Below are positions 15,298 to 25,117 of a stretch of DNA of 64,000 nucleotides, in pieces. Origin of the DNA: Hydrogenovibrio marinus (GTDB lineage: Bacteria > Pseudomonadota > Gammaproteobacteria > Thiomicrospirales > Thiomicrospiraceae). Position 1 is the stretch's first letter, and every line of letters starts with the position of its first letter. The stretch lies in NCBI RefSeq assembly GCF_013340845.1, contig NZ_AP020335.1:2356001-2420000 (forward strand). The letters are read 5' to 3'. The notes beneath the pieces are model-generated. The model did no database searches, was not told the DNA's origin, and saw only the letters and a list, made by a program, of their open reading frames with translations. A program made the translations under genes and the position numbers.

Positions 15298-17301
15298 ATG
15301 TGGCGCAAACTCAGCATCAAATTCCAGTTGATGGTTCTCATCTCGGTCGTTACCTTTACCGTTGCTATCAGTTCGTTGGGCGTTGCCTTCTGGTTGGATA
15401 AAAAACAACGCCAGAATCTCGCTATTGAACTCTCAGACCAAATCAACACCGCTCTAAAACATGACTTATTGGAAGGCATGCTTTCCAACAACGCCGACAC
15501 CTATTCCGACTTGAATTTCACGCTCTCAGGGTTCCAGCAAATAGACAGAGTGGTACTGTTTGATAACGACAACAAAGCCATTTACACCTATCGCCACGGC
15601 ACACATCATTACCATGATTTGATTGCAAAAAGTACCGAGACCCCACAGTTTTCCGGCGTTGATCTCTATGTCAGACATCCTCTGGAAGAAGGCGGACATC
15701 GTTTTGGTTCAGTAGCTTACGTTATCGACATGGAAGACTTCTCAACCCAAATCGAAAAACACCTGATTTTCTTGATACTGGCTTTGCCGCTTGAACTCAT
15801 TTTTGCCTTGGCACTGGCTTGGTGGATCAGCCGAAGCTACAACAAACCTTTCAGTTTGCTTGCGGATTCCATGCAAAAAAACGATGTCGTGCGCAATCGC
15901 TTCTACACCGTAGAGACCAGTTCACAAAACGAAATCGGCAAGTTGTTCGATGGCTACAATCAGATGATTCAGAAAATCGAATCCACCACCGAACAAATGC
16001 GCTACCAGTCCGAGCACGATTCGTTAACAGGGTTGTTCAACCGCTACTATCTCGAACAAAAAATCCAAGCTTGCCTACAGGACGACAGCGTTGGCTACCA
16101 CACCATTATTTCCATTGATATTGATCAGTTCCGTTTGATTAACGACTCTGCAGGACATCAGGCTGGCGATGAATTGTTGAAAATGGTGTCGCAGCACTGT
16201 CTACAGCACCTGCCAAAAGATACCATGATCGGGCGGGTCGAAAGCGACATCTTCTATCTGCTACTGCCTCAATATTCCGAGCAGCAAGCCATGTTCCTTG
16301 CCAACGGGCTACTCGACATCCTGTCAGACTTCCGCTTCACTTGGCAGGGTGAAGCTCATTCGGTTTCGGCATCGCTCGGTATGGTGGTTTTCAAACCGAA
16401 TGAATACACCTTGGAAGAGCTCATCAAAGCACTGGAATCAGCAACCCACACCGCGAAATCTTTGGGGCGCAATAAACTACATATCTTCCAGCTGGACGAC
16501 AAAAAAGCCGCACTTTACAACCAAGAGTTGCAAACCGCCAATATGGTCAAAGAAGCGCTTGCCAATGATGGCTCTGGCAATGCGGCACGATTCGAGCTAT
16601 ACGCCCAAGCCATTGTTCCGCTACAGGAAGACGACGCTGCCAGCCAACAATTCGGCTATGAAATCCTGCTACGTTTACGTAATGGCGAAGGCAATATCAT
16701 CCCGCCGGATAGGTTCCTACCCACAGCGGAACGCTACCAGTTGATGAGCGAAATCGACAGCTATGTACTCTGGCACTTTATCGAAACCGTGAGCGCGCAT
16801 CCCCAACATTTGGAAAACCTGCATCTGGCGCACGTCAATTTAGCTGGTTCAAGTTTGAACCATCCCGACTTTCAGGCAAAACTCAAACAGGCGGTCACCA
16901 CCTTCCACTTCCCTTGGCAAAAACTCGAACTGGAAATCACCGAGACTTCCGCCATCGGCAACTTCAATCAAGCGGCGCAGTTTATCCAGTATTGTAAGAA
17001 CCTCGGCATTGGCTTGGCGCTGGATGATTTCGGTACTGGGATGTCTTCGTTTGAGTACCTGAAAAGCTTACCTTTTGACGTGGTAAAAATAGACGGCAGC
17101 TTCATCAAAGACATGCATACCGATCCGTCGGACAAAGCCGTTATCCGCTATATTCAGGAAATCAGCGCACTGCGTAACCAAAAAACCGTAGCGGAATATG
17201 TCGAAACTGAACAAGACCTGCAAGTCCTGACCGAAATCGGTATCACTTATGGTCAAGGCTATTATCTCGGCAAGCCAAAACCTTTGTCTGAATGGTTGTA
17301 A
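15298..17301 (+). CDS. membrane GGDEF-EAL protein with degenerate GGDEF, intact EAL
   Basis: A 667-residue protein. An N-terminal membrane helix (about 12-32), a periplasmic sensor of some 120 residues and a second helix (about 155-177) with a HAMP-like stretch lead into GGDEF and EAL domains. The GGDEF site reads ESDIF (315-319) and has no cyclase residues, so it should be inactive or only bind nucleotide. The EAL domain keeps EILLRL (455-460), ELEITET, DDFGTG (576-581), VKIDG and AEYVE. It is therefore predicted to be a c-di-GMP phosphodiesterase. It begins 40 bases after the rhodanese gene. The ligand sensed is unknown. Confidence 0.85.
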   Translation: MWRKLSIKFQLMVLISVVTFTVAISSLGVAFWLDKKQRQNLAIELSDQINTALKHDLLEGMLSNNADTYSDLNFTLSGFQQIDRVVLFDNDNKAIYTYRHGTHHYHDLIAKSTETPQFSGVDLYVRHPLEEGGHRFGSVAYVIDMEDFSTQIEKHLIFLILALPLELIFALALAWWISRSYNKPFSLLADSMQKNDVVRNRFYTVETSSQNEIGKLFDGYNQMIQKIESTTEQMRYQSEHDSLTGLFNRYYLEQKIQACLQDDSVGYHTIISIDIDQFRLINDSAGHQAGDELLKMVSQHCLQHLPKDTMIGRVESDIFYLLLPQYSEQQAMFLANGLLDILSDFRFTWQGEAHSVSASLGMVVFKPNEYTLEELIKALESATHTAKSLGRNKLHIFQLDDKKAALYNQELQTANMVKEALANDGSGNAARFELYAQAIVPLQEDDAASQQFGYEILLRLRNGEGNIIPPDRFLPTAERYQLMSEIDSYVLWHFIETVSAHPQHLENLHLAHVNLAGSSLNHPDFQAKLKQAVTTFHFPWQKLELEITETSAIGNFNQAAQFIQYCKNLGIGLALDDFGTGMSSFEYLKSLPFDVVKIDGSFIKDMHTDPSDKAVIRYIQEISALRNQKTVAEYVETEQDLQVLTEIGITYGQGYYLGKPKPLSEWL

Positions 17302-17326
17302 TCAAGTTCGGTAAATTGAATTCCTA

Positions 17327-18700
17327 ATGAGACTGCTTAAACTCCTCATCCTCATACTGGCACTGCTTTTTTTGATGTACCAGCTGTTCCTGCTATTGCT
17401 GACGCCGCCGGAATTTCTCAGCAAACCGGGTAAAGTTGAACAAGCACCCAAAGAAGTCGTTGCACCGCCACACAAAGCTCTACCTAGTGAACGCATTGCC
17501 GAAAATGCATTGCGTTATATCAATCAGATTCGCCACCAACTAGGTTTAAACCCATTGCAATCGAACGAAAAACTCGGAGAAGCAGCCCTTAATCACTCCC
17601 GCTATTGCGTCGTCAACAACATACAACAACATGTGCAGACCCCCAACCTGGCAGAATTTACGGGCAAAACACCCTCCGACAGAGCCTATGCAGTGGGTTA
17701 TCCTGCCGGCGTGAATGAAGTCATCAGCTTCAACCGAGACAGTGCAAAGCCTTTTGTCGATGACTTGATGTCCGCCATCTATCACCGCCTCGGCTTACTG
17801 GATATGACAATAGATCAAATCGGTACTGGGGTTTACCGTGTTGATGGCAAAAAACCCGGTGCCAATTCGGTTTCATCTGCTTTCACCGCTGAAACCAGCA
17901 ACCTGAAATTGGCGGAACTTTGCCAAAACCCTATCGACCCTCGTCCCGGCGAACTGGCCTATAAAGGTATTTGTCGCGGCAATGTGATGATTCCCAAACA
18001 GTCTTTCGACCGCGCTCGCTATACCATCGCCCATCAGAATCCGAAGTGGATTATCTGGCCGCAGGACGGTAGCACCGTTCCCCCAGTGTTTTATGAAGAA
18101 ATGCCTGACCCGCTTCCGGAGTGTGATGCATCCGGCTACCCGGTGCACATTCAAATCAACCCGATTTATTGGGGACGCATCGAGTTTGTTAAAGGCAGCT
18201 TCAAACTCTACCGAGTGGAAGGACAACAAAAAACACCCGTTGAGATCGAGCGCACCATGACCAACCTCAACGACCCAAACCATGAAAGCCGCGGCAAGAA
18301 ACCGGAATGGTATGCGTTGTTTCCAAAACTCCGACTGGATTGGAATGCCGAGTATCTTGCAGAAGTACAAACCCGCGAAGCCGGGCAAATCACCACACAC
18401 CATTGGCGCTTTTACACGCCTAAACTCAGCCATCTGACACGCTTCCGCTCGTCGCAAGGCAATCACACGCCATTGCCAATCAAAGTAGGTGAAATTCATC
18501 ATATCTACTTTGAACCACACGCCTGCAAAGCGCCGCGTGAAAGTCAGCTCAAGACCCGGACACCAAGATATACACAAATCAAAACTCGCTTTATCGATGG
18601 ACAAACCTTGCAGATTCAGGTCATTAAAGCTCGAAAAGGCGATAAAATCGTTCTCGACTATGTTCCAACGCATACCCGAATCACTTTTCAGGTCAACTAA
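17327..18700 (+). CDS. membrane-anchored CAP/SCP-domain protein
   Basis: A 457-residue protein with an N-terminal hydrophobic anchor (MRLLKLLILILALLFLMYQL) and a cysteine-rich secretory/CAP domain (residues about 60-200: INQIRHQLGLNPLQ, ALNHSRYCVVNN, VISFN, YHRLGLLDMTIDQIGTG). The C-terminal 250 residues contain beta-rich sequence that I do not recognise. Bacterial CAP proteins are exported and of uncertain function. The dispersed motif at 17641-17659 encodes TPNLAEF within the CAP domain. It starts 25 bases after the EAL gene and ends 8 bases before tmcA. Confidence 0.75.
   Translation: MRLLKLLILILALLFLMYQLFLLLLTPPEFLSKPGKVEQAPKEVVAPPHKALPSERIAENALRYINQIRHQLGLNPLQSNEKLGEAALNHSRYCVVNNIQQHVQTPNLAEFTGKTPSDRAYAVGYPAGVNEVISFNRDSAKPFVDDLMSAIYHRLGLLDMTIDQIGTGVYRVDGKKPGANSVSSAFTAETSNLKLAELCQNPIDPRPGELAYKGICRGNVMIPKQSFDRARYTIAHQNPKWIIWPQDGSTVPPVFYEEMPDPLPECDASGYPVHIQINPIYWGRIEFVKGSFKLYRVEGQQKTPVEIERTMTNLNDPNHESRGKKPEWYALFPKLRLDWNAEYLAEVQTREAGQITTHHWRFYTPKLSHLTRFRSSQGNHTPLPIKVGEIHHIYFEPHACKAPRESQLKTRTPRYTQIKTRFIDGQTLQIQVIKARKGDKIVLDYVPTHTRITFQVN
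17641..17659 (+). repeat. dispersed CCAACCTGGCAGA motif, copy 5
   Basis: CCCCAACCTGGCAGAATTT lies in the CAP-domain gene and is read as PNLAEF. Confidence 0.72.
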
Positions 18701-18708
18701 CAAACGCC

Positions 18709-20940
18709 ATGTCAGACACTCGCACCTCAACCCCTTTTACCGAAAACTGGCTTCGCTGGTGTAGTGACCTGCACAATCATCTAGCCCAGCAGCGACATCG
18801 CGCTTGTGTGGTATTGATTGGGGATGCCAAGTGGCGACACGCAACCATCAATCAAGCCTTAACGGCACTGGCACAACACCACCCGAATCTGTCCGGTTTG
18901 GAAGTGATACAACCTAATGAAGCCCCAGCTTTTGAGCACACCGAAGCCGTCACCACTAAAACCCTACCGCATAAGCTCGGACAAGAAACCGACTTTGTCA
19001 TTTTCAGTGGCGAACAGGGTTTGGATGCCAATGCGCTCGGGCAAGCCGGTGGTATGATTCGCGCCGGCGGCATTTGCTGGCTGAGTTTACCTGCCGACTG
19101 GTGTGCGCTGCCCAACCCGGCGAATGCCAGATTTTTAAGTTATCCACTCACGCTGGAAGACAGCCTGAAAGGCTTTAATCGCTTTTTCTGGGATGGTCTT
19201 CAAACACATGCAGAGCAGCAAGAAGTGCTATGGGTTTCACAAGACTCAACACTGCCAACATTGCCAAGCGCTACACCATTGGCAAATGTTTCTCCTGACA
19301 AACCGGCCTTGCAACTCACTGAAGATCAGCAAACCACGTGGGAACAAATTCAATCCGTCGCCTTCGGTCATCGCCACCGCCCATTGGTACTCACTGCCGA
19401 TAGAGGACGCGGCAAATCGACACTGTTGGGTGTTGCGGCGATACGACTGTTACAGCAGGGCAAACAAACCATTGCCATCACTGCCGCGCGATTAGATCAA
19501 ACCCAAGCCCTATTTCAAGGTGCAGTTCAAACGCTGAATCAATTGATAGAAGAGTATTCAGACACCATCCGCATGATTGAAAATCAGCCAGGTTGGGTCT
19601 GCTTCGAGATGGAAGTACAACAGGGTAACAAGTTGACAACCGCACGTAAAAACCTGCAATTCATCGCACCGGATGAACTGGCGGCGAGGACTGAATCCTA
19701 CTACGATTTATTGATGGTGGACGAAGCCGCACACCTACCCCTGCCGCTTCTCATGACCTTGGCAACGCAGCATAATCGCCTGATTTTCGCCACCACACAA
19801 CAAGGCTATGAAGGCTCCGGCCGTGGTTTTACGCTGAGATTCTTATCCACACTCAAAGCGCACTATCCGCAAACCAAAACCGCCAAACTCCATCACCCGA
19901 TTCGTTGGGCGGATGGCGACCCTCTGGAAAAAGTCTTCAATCAATGCCTGTTGTTCGCCACGCTTGATGACAACCCTAACGAAACCGAAACCTCGCAAAT
20001 CAATACAGGCGATTTAAGTTATCGAGCCATCTCCGTTGAGGAATTGATAGTCGACCGAACCAAGTTATCACAACTTTTCCAACTGCTGACATTCGCCCAC
20101 TACCAAACTGCGCCGAATGACTTGATGCAACTGCTCGAAACGCCCAATCAGCATCTTTATATTGCAGAACAGGAAGACAAGATTCTCGGCGTGCTGTTTG
20201 CCTTGGAAGAAGGCAATTTGCCTTTTGAAAACCAAGGTCGAAAACAAGGGCATTTGTTCCCGCAACTCATGCAACAGCAAACCGCTAATGATGCTTGGTT
20301 GGCTGATAAAACACTTCGAATCGTCCGCCTTGCCGTGCAACCCGACAACCAATCTCAAGGCATCGGCACCGCGCTACTCTCTCACTTTATCAACAGTGTA
20401 AAACAGCATTCTGCGGATATTAACGCCATCACTACCAGTTTTGGCGCCACCCCCAACCTGGTAGATTTTTGGCATCAAAATGGATTTACCGCATTGCATT
20501 TGGGGCAGAAGCGTGACAAAGCCAGTGGCACCCATTCGTTATTGATGGCGCTGCCCCTTTGCCATGAATTGAGCGAACGAGTCACTGCACAACATGCCGC
20601 TTTCATTCAACAGTTTGCATGGTTGCTGACAGACAGTTTCCAAACACTATCTGTGGACTTGGTCTTGAGTGTTTTAGCAAAAGCGTCGCTGCCAAAATCG
20701 GATTTCCCTGAAGGTTATTTAACCAACCAACCCTTTGAAGCGGTGTCTTACCCATTACGACAATGGACACTGTCCAATGTAGATGTTCTACAAAAAATGG
20801 AAGCGCCTCTTCGTGCGCTTTGGATAAAGCGCGTGCTACAAAATCCCGCTTGGGAAAGTTTGGTCAAAGCCAGCGGCATGACAAGCCGAAAACAACTAGA
20901 GCAACAGTTTAAACAGTATTTCAATGGGCACGTAGAATGA
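18709..20940 (+). CDS. tmcA: tRNA(Met) cytidine acetyltransferase
   Basis: A 743-residue enzyme that uses ATP and acetyl-CoA to acetylate cytidine 34 of elongator tRNA-Met. An N-terminal DUF1726 region precedes the helicase-like module with Walker A DRGRGKSTL, the DEAA-like box LLMVDEAAHLPL and HPIRWADGDPLE. A GNAT domain follows (IVRLAVQPDNQSQGIGTALL, then TSFGATPNLVDFWHQNGF), then a helical tail. Length and domain order are normal. Two dispersed motif copies lie within it (19580-19597 reversed, 20451-20469 forward). The stop overlaps the rsgA start by four bases (ATGA). Confidence 0.95.
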   Translation: MSDTRTSTPFTENWLRWCSDLHNHLAQQRHRACVVLIGDAKWRHATINQALTALAQHHPNLSGLEVIQPNEAPAFEHTEAVTTKTLPHKLGQETDFVIFSGEQGLDANALGQAGGMIRAGGICWLSLPADWCALPNPANARFLSYPLTLEDSLKGFNRFFWDGLQTHAEQQEVLWVSQDSTLPTLPSATPLANVSPDKPALQLTEDQQTTWEQIQSVAFGHRHRPLVLTADRGRGKSTLLGVAAIRLLQQGKQTIAITAARLDQTQALFQGAVQTLNQLIEEYSDTIRMIENQPGWVCFEMEVQQGNKLTTARKNLQFIAPDELAARTESYYDLLMVDEAAHLPLPLLMTLATQHNRLIFATTQQGYEGSGRGFTLRFLSTLKAHYPQTKTAKLHHPIRWADGDPLEKVFNQCLLFATLDDNPNETETSQINTGDLSYRAISVEELIVDRTKLSQLFQLLTFAHYQTAPNDLMQLLETPNQHLYIAEQEDKILGVLFALEEGNLPFENQGRKQGHLFPQLMQQQTANDAWLADKTLRIVRLAVQPDNQSQGIGTALLSHFINSVKQHSADINAITTSFGATPNLVDFWHQNGFTALHLGQKRDKASGTHSLLMALPLCHELSERVTAQHAAFIQQFAWLLTDSFQTLSVDLVLSVLAKASLPKSDFPEGYLTNQPFEAVSYPLRQWTLSNVDVLQKMEAPLRALWIKRVLQNPAWESLVKASGMTSRKQLEQQFKQYFNGHVE
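19580..19597 (-). repeat. dispersed CCAACCTGGCAGA motif, copy 6 (diverged)
   Basis: The reverse complement reads CCCAACCTGGCTGATTTT, one mismatch from the consensus over these 18 bases, within tmcA codons for ENQPGW. Confidence 0.6.
20451..20469 (+). repeat. dispersed CCAACCTGGCAGA motif, copy 7
   Basis: CCCCAACCTGGTAGATTTT within tmcA is read as PNLVDF in the GNAT domain. Confidence 0.7.
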
Positions 20941-22004
20941 CAAATACTCTTAAAAAGGTTGGCTTTGATGACTGGTTTCAAGAACAACTCGATACAACTC
21001 AAACCGAAATTCATGAAGTCGCTCGAGTCGTTGCCGTACACAAGAACAGATATGTTATTTCTAACGGTGAGATGGATGTTTTTGCAGAATTATCAGGACA
21101 TCTTTTCTACACAGCCGACTCGTCTACTGACTTGCCCACAGTCGGAGATTGGGTATATGCAGACTTTTATGACGAAGATACTCATGCAATCATTCATGGC
21201 GTAATACCAAGAAAAACTCTGTTAAAAAGGAAGGTTGCCGGTAAGTTAGTTGATCTTCAATTAATTGCAGCAAACATAGATGTTGCCTTCATTATTCAAT
21301 CCGCAGATTACAATTTTAATCTTAGAAGATTGGAACGCTATTTGGTGATGGTGAATGAAGGCGGCATCACTCCTGTTGTTCTCTTAAGTAAATGCGACTT
21401 GGTTTCTCAAAGTGAAGTGGATGAGCTCAAGAAAAGCATTACAGAGATTGCGCCTAACGTCAGGATAGTAGCTTTTAGTAGTTTAAATGGCGACAACATT
21501 GATGGTGTGAAAGAGGCTCTAATTCCTTGCCAAACATACTGTTTGCTCGGGTCGTCAGGGGTCGGAAAAACGACTTTGCTAAACAACCTCTTGGGTAGCG
21601 AGCAACTAAGAACTCAATCCGTTAGCAAAAAACAAAACAAAGGAAAACATACCACGACCAGCCGTGAATTAATTCTATTGGACAATGGCGCAATGCTAAT
21701 TGATACCCCGGGCATGAGAGAGCTTGGTAATTTATCAATAGATGCAGGGATGGATGAAACTTTTTCAGATATATCTGCGTTGGCCGAACAGTGTAAATTT
21801 GGTAATTGCACTCATACCAATGAAAAAGGCTGTGCTATTTTGGCAGCGATAGAAAGTGGAGCACTCTCTAAACAACGCTATGAAAACTATCTCAAAATGA
21901 AAAAAGAATCGGCTTTCAATGAATTAACCTATTTTGAGAAAAGACAGAAAGACAAGAACTTCGGCAAACTGGTGAAAGCCACCATGAAAAACAAAAACAG
22001 ATGA
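20937..22004 (+). CDS. rsgA: ribosome small subunit-dependent GTPase
   Basis: A 355-residue circularly permuted GTPase (RsgA/YjeQ) that acts in late 30S subunit maturation. An N-terminal OB fold is followed by SKCD-like G4 (VVLLSKCDLV), then G1 GSSGVGKTTLLNNLLG, G3 DTPGMREL, and a C-terminal zinc knuckle with Cys/His residues in CKFGNCTHTNEKGC. The start overlaps the tmcA stop (ATGA). The gene is visibly richer in AT codons than tmcA, suggesting separate acquisition, and the sequence resembles the longer second RsgA type of some gammaproteobacteria. The genome may therefore hold another rsgA. Confidence 0.92.
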   Translation: MTNTLKKVGFDDWFQEQLDTTQTEIHEVARVVAVHKNRYVISNGEMDVFAELSGHLFYTADSSTDLPTVGDWVYADFYDEDTHAIIHGVIPRKTLLKRKVAGKLVDLQLIAANIDVAFIIQSADYNFNLRRLERYLVMVNEGGITPVVLLSKCDLVSQSEVDELKKSITEIAPNVRIVAFSSLNGDNIDGVKEALIPCQTYCLLGSSGVGKTTLLNNLLGSEQLRTQSVSKKQNKGKHTTTSRELILLDNGAMLIDTPGMRELGNLSIDAGMDETFSDISALAEQCKFGNCTHTNEKGCAILAAIESGALSKQRYENYLKMKKESAFNELTYFEKRQKDKNFGKLVKATMKNKNR

Positions 22005-22026
22005 TTGTTTCGCCATTCTTTAAAGC

Positions 22027-22055
22027 AAAAAAGCGCTCAATTGAGCGCTTTTTTT
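22027..22055. terminator. bidirectional rho-independent terminator
   Basis: A perfect palindrome (AAAAAAGCGCTCAA joined to its complement, 22027-22054) ends in a T-run. It sits between convergent rsgA and purU, so it can serve both strands. Confidence 0.9.
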
Positions 22056-22074
22056 GTAACTTTCAGATCATGCT

Positions 22075-22932
22075 TTAAGGCGCAAACACCACTGTTTTGT
22101 TGCCGTGAATCAAGACACGATCTTCCAAGTGGTAACGCAAGCCGCGTGACAAAGTGATTTTCTCGACATCACGCCCCAGACGTTTCAGATCTTCAATATC
22201 CTGTGAGTGGTTCACACGAATGACTTCCTGCTCGATAATCGGCCCGGCATCCAACTCTTCCGTCACATAGTGACAGGTCGCCCCAATCAGTTTCACACCA
22301 CGCTCGTAAGCTTGATGATACGGCTTGGCGCCAACGAAAGACGGCAAAAAGCTGTGGTGGATATTGATGACTTTACCGGCATAATCACGACACATATTCG
22401 GTGGCAAAATCTGCATATAACGCGCCAGTACGATGACATCCGCTTCGTATTTGGCAGCCAGTTCTTCAGACTTGGCAAAGGCTTCTGGTTTGGTTTCAGG
22501 CGTGACCGGCACATGATGGAAAGGCACTTGATACCACTCAACCATGGAGCGTAAGTCATCATGATTGGCGATAACGCAAGCCACTTCACCCGGTAGATCT
22601 TTTTCATGCCAACGATACAGCAAGTCCGCCAGACAGTGAGACTCTTTACTGGCAAACAACGCGATGCGCTTTGGCTTAGCCGAGTCGAACACTTGCCATT
22701 GCATATTGAACTCTTCGGCAATCGGCGTGAACTTTTCTTTGAAACCTTCCAAGTCGTTGTTCAACGAGCTGGCCAAAATCTCATGACGCATGAAGAACCA
22801 TTGATCCATGGTTTCGGTATGGTGATTAGCTTCAACAATGGAGCCGCCTTGATCGGCAATAAACGACGCCACTTTTGCCACGATACCCACTTGATCCGGG
22901 CATGAAATCACTAATCGAAACACTCTGCTCAT
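22075..22932 (-). CDS. purU: formyltetrahydrofolate deformylase
   Basis: A 285-residue enzyme that hydrolyses 10-formyl-tetrahydrofolate to formate and tetrahydrofolate. The N-terminal ACT domain (VISCPDQVGIVAKVASFIAD) and the formyl-transfer fold with NIHHSFLPSFVGAKPYHQA and the catalytic Asp block EELDAGPII are complete. It is transcribed alone and ends 20 bases from a strong terminator. The formate it releases is the substrate of PurT, whose gene is at 52732, giving a plausible metabolic link. Ribosome site weak (TAAAGG upstream). Confidence 0.94.
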   Translation of the reverse strand: MSRVFRLVISCPDQVGIVAKVASFIADQGGSIVEANHHTETMDQWFFMRHEILASSLNNDLEGFKEKFTPIAEEFNMQWQVFDSAKPKRIALFASKESHCLADLLYRWHEKDLPGEVACVIANHDDLRSMVEWYQVPFHHVPVTPETKPEAFAKSEELAAKYEADVIVLARYMQILPPNMCRDYAGKVINIHHSFLPSFVGAKPYHQAYERGVKLIGATCHYVTEELDAGPIIEQEVIRVNHSQDIEDLKRLGRDVEKITLSRGLRYHLEDRVLIHGNKTVVFAP

Positions 22933-23237
22933 GAAAATTAACCTTTAATAAATTGATATGTAGTCCACAAAAGCTTTCTATCAAAGCTTTCCAAAAAAAC
23001 TTTCCTCGACCTTTGCTTTCCTCACCCCGAAACTCTGGAAAAACAAATGCCTTAGCTTTCTGTATACAGGAAAAAACTGCACACTGAATGGACGTAAAAA
23101 ACATTAGCCTGCAATCATATCAAACCCTTTCGCCCACAAAAACGTTTTTATCCGCTTTGTGCGATAACATGGCTACCTCAATGCCGAAATTTATGTAAAA
23201 ATGTCTTTATGTTCGCCGCGTAGAGAAGCTGGAAATC
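22933..23237. other. intergenic region between divergent purU and cNMP-binding gene
   Basis: These 305 bases hold no supported gene. I see a 12-bp palindrome AAAAACGTTTTT at 23138-23149 and AT-rich stretches that could hold promoters for both directions. Nothing further was recognised. Confidence 0.4.
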
Positions 23238-24185
23238 ATGTCTCAACAAACCCCAAATCAAGCCACCGAAAACAAGATGATTAAGTTCAAGGCAGGAGAT
23301 ATCTTGTTCAACGAAGGTGAACCCGGACACAAAATTTATATCATCAAAACGGGTGAAATCCGTATCAGCACCCAAAAGGATGATAAAGCGGTGACTCTGG
23401 GCATCTTGAAGAAAGGTGCTTGCTTTGGGGAAATGGCAGTGATTTCCTCCGCGCCTCGTGTGGCATCCGCCATTGCGAAAACCGATGCGGAAGTCTATGA
23501 AATCGACAAGGCGCATGTCGACAAAATGATTGAAACCCTGCCACCTTTATTTCGTGCCATCGTCAATTCTTTGATAAAACGGGTGGCGACGCTGAACGAT
23601 TTCGCAACAGAGAAATCGACTCTAGGGCATGCCTTGTCTTCACTGGCGCACTTGATTATGTTGTTTCTGCAAACGCAAAAACAAACGGTCACAACAACAC
23701 CTCAACCGGCAGCTGAGCCAGCCTCTACACCAGCTTGGGCGAGACAACCCGACCCACAGGAAGAGGAACCTTTACAAATCGTTGATGATGCGCAAGCACA
23801 TGTGCCGATTGTCAAAATCATTGACATCAGCCAACAGATTTTAGGGTTCACCAAGGGACACACCCAAAAACTATTGGTGCAGTTCACTAAGTTCAATCTA
23901 GCGAAAATCGAACAGCAGGGGTCGCATGAAGTCCTGAGCTTCAACCCGAATACTTTCGTTGCGGAAACGGAAAAAACCCTTGGTGCTCTCGGCCACATGA
24001 TCGACGCGGAACTGACCGCCGATTTGGAATATGTTGATCTGGTTGAAATGGCAAAACAGATGAACACCAAGCCGCGCTATCTGATTGATGCGATTATCTC
24101 CGGTAGATTACCGCAAGAAGCGGTAGTGCTTAAACAATCAATGGTACGCCGAGCGGTAGAAGAACAGGGTCGCATGTTTTTCTGA
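23238..24185 (+). CDS. cyclic-nucleotide-binding domain protein
   Basis: A 315-residue protein. Residues about 15-125 form a cNMP-binding domain (AGDILFNEGEPGHKIYIIKTG, then GACFGEMAVISSAPRVASAIA; FGEMA followed by PRVASA matches the phosphate-binding cassette layout). A Pro/Ala/Thr-rich linker (about 155-180) precedes an unrecognised C-terminal half. It lacks a clear CRP-type helix-turn-helix, so it is not a classical CRP regulator. No membrane segment is visible. Ligand (cAMP, cGMP or none) cannot be told from sequence. Monocistronic, between purU (divergent) and xthA. Confidence 0.75.
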   Translation: MSQQTPNQATENKMIKFKAGDILFNEGEPGHKIYIIKTGEIRISTQKDDKAVTLGILKKGACFGEMAVISSAPRVASAIAKTDAEVYEIDKAHVDKMIETLPPLFRAIVNSLIKRVATLNDFATEKSTLGHALSSLAHLIMLFLQTQKQTVTTTPQPAAEPASTPAWARQPDPQEEEPLQIVDDAQAHVPIVKIIDISQQILGFTKGHTQKLLVQFTKFNLAKIEQQGSHEVLSFNPNTFVAETEKTLGALGHMIDAELTADLEYVDLVEMAKQMNTKPRYLIDAIISGRLPQEAVVLKQSMVRRAVEEQGRMFF

Positions 24186-24253
24186 GCGTTTCTTTACCGC
24201 AATAACCCTGTAATTTAGTCGGATTTCTCACTGCTTAAAGCCCTATGCTTTGA

Positions 24254-24259
24254 TATAAT
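24254..24259 (+). promoter_or_regulatory. candidate -10 element for xthA
   Basis: A perfect TATAAT lies 36 bases before xthA. The hexamer 17 bases upstream (CTGCTT) is a poor -35, so strength is uncertain. Confidence 0.4.
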
Positions 24260-24295
24260 CTTGCCTTTGTTTTAATCAACCAGAATAGTTTAGTT

Positions 24296-25117
24296 ATGAA
24301 AGTCGTTTCGTTTAATGTCAACAGCGTACGTATGAGACTCCACCAGCTTCAAGCGCTGGTCGACAGCCAATGTCCGGATATCATCGGTTTACAGGAAACC
24401 AAAGTACAAGACCATGAGTTTCCGTTGGTGGATATTCAAGCCATGGGCTATAACGCCGTTTTTATGGGTCAGAAAACTCATTACGGGGTTGCGTTGCTTT
24501 ATCGTGACACCGTTGAGCTGGTCAACACACAATACGGTTGGAAAACCGATGACGAAATGGCGCAAAAACGCATGATTATCGGCGACTTCCGCGATGCCTC
24601 CGGCAATGAAGTCCGTGTGATCAACGGTTACTTCCCGCAAGGTGAAAATCGAGACCATCCGGTGAAGTTTCCGGCAAAAGAAAAGTTCTATCAGGATTTG
24701 ATGACTTACCTGCAAACAGAATGCTCGCCTGAGCAAAAACTGATTGTGATGGGTGACTTCAATATCTCACCTGAAGACATCGATATCGGTATCGGCGAAC
24801 AAAACAAAAAACGCTGGCTGAAAACCGGGAAAACCAGTTTCTTACCGGAAGAACGCGAGTGGTGGGCAAAACTGATCGGTTGGGGTTTGAAAGACACTTA
24901 CCGTACCGTTCACCCTGACGATGACAACACCTTCAGCTGGTTTGATTACCGCTCGAAAGGTTTTGAAGATGACCCGAAACGCGGCCTTCGTATCGACACG
25001 CTACTGGCAACGGAGTCTTTGAATGCCTGCACCGTAGACAGCGGGGTGGACTATGCGGTTCGCGGCATGGAAAAGCCATCGGATCACGCGCCCGTTTGGA
25101 GCGAATTCCGCTTTTGA
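24296..25117 (+). CDS. xthA: exodeoxyribonuclease III
   Basis: A 273-residue AP endonuclease/3'-5' exonuclease of base excision repair. The DNase I-like fold motifs are all present: FNVNSVRMRL, IIGLQETKV (metal-binding Glu), VINGYFPQGENRDHPVKFPAK, GDFNIS (catalytic Asp/Asn), WFDYRSKGFEDDPKRGLRIDTLL and the final SDHAPVW (catalytic His). Length matches the E. coli enzyme. It stands between a cNMP-binding protein and a flavin reductase, with no obvious operon partner. Confidence 0.95.
   Translation: MKVVSFNVNSVRMRLHQLQALVDSQCPDIIGLQETKVQDHEFPLVDIQAMGYNAVFMGQKTHYGVALLYRDTVELVNTQYGWKTDDEMAQKRMIIGDFRDASGNEVRVINGYFPQGENRDHPVKFPAKEKFYQDLMTYLQTECSPEQKLIVMGDFNISPEDIDIGIGEQNKKRWLKTGKTSFLPEEREWWAKLIGWGLKDTYRTVHPDDDNTFSWFDYRSKGFEDDPKRGLRIDTLLATESLNACTVDSGVDYAVRGMEKPSDHAPVWSEFRF

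Noticed and set aside
19122-19135. TGCCAGATTTTT in tmcA as a further dispersed-motif copy
   Set aside because: It shares only the CAGATTTT end and lacks the CCAACCTGG core.
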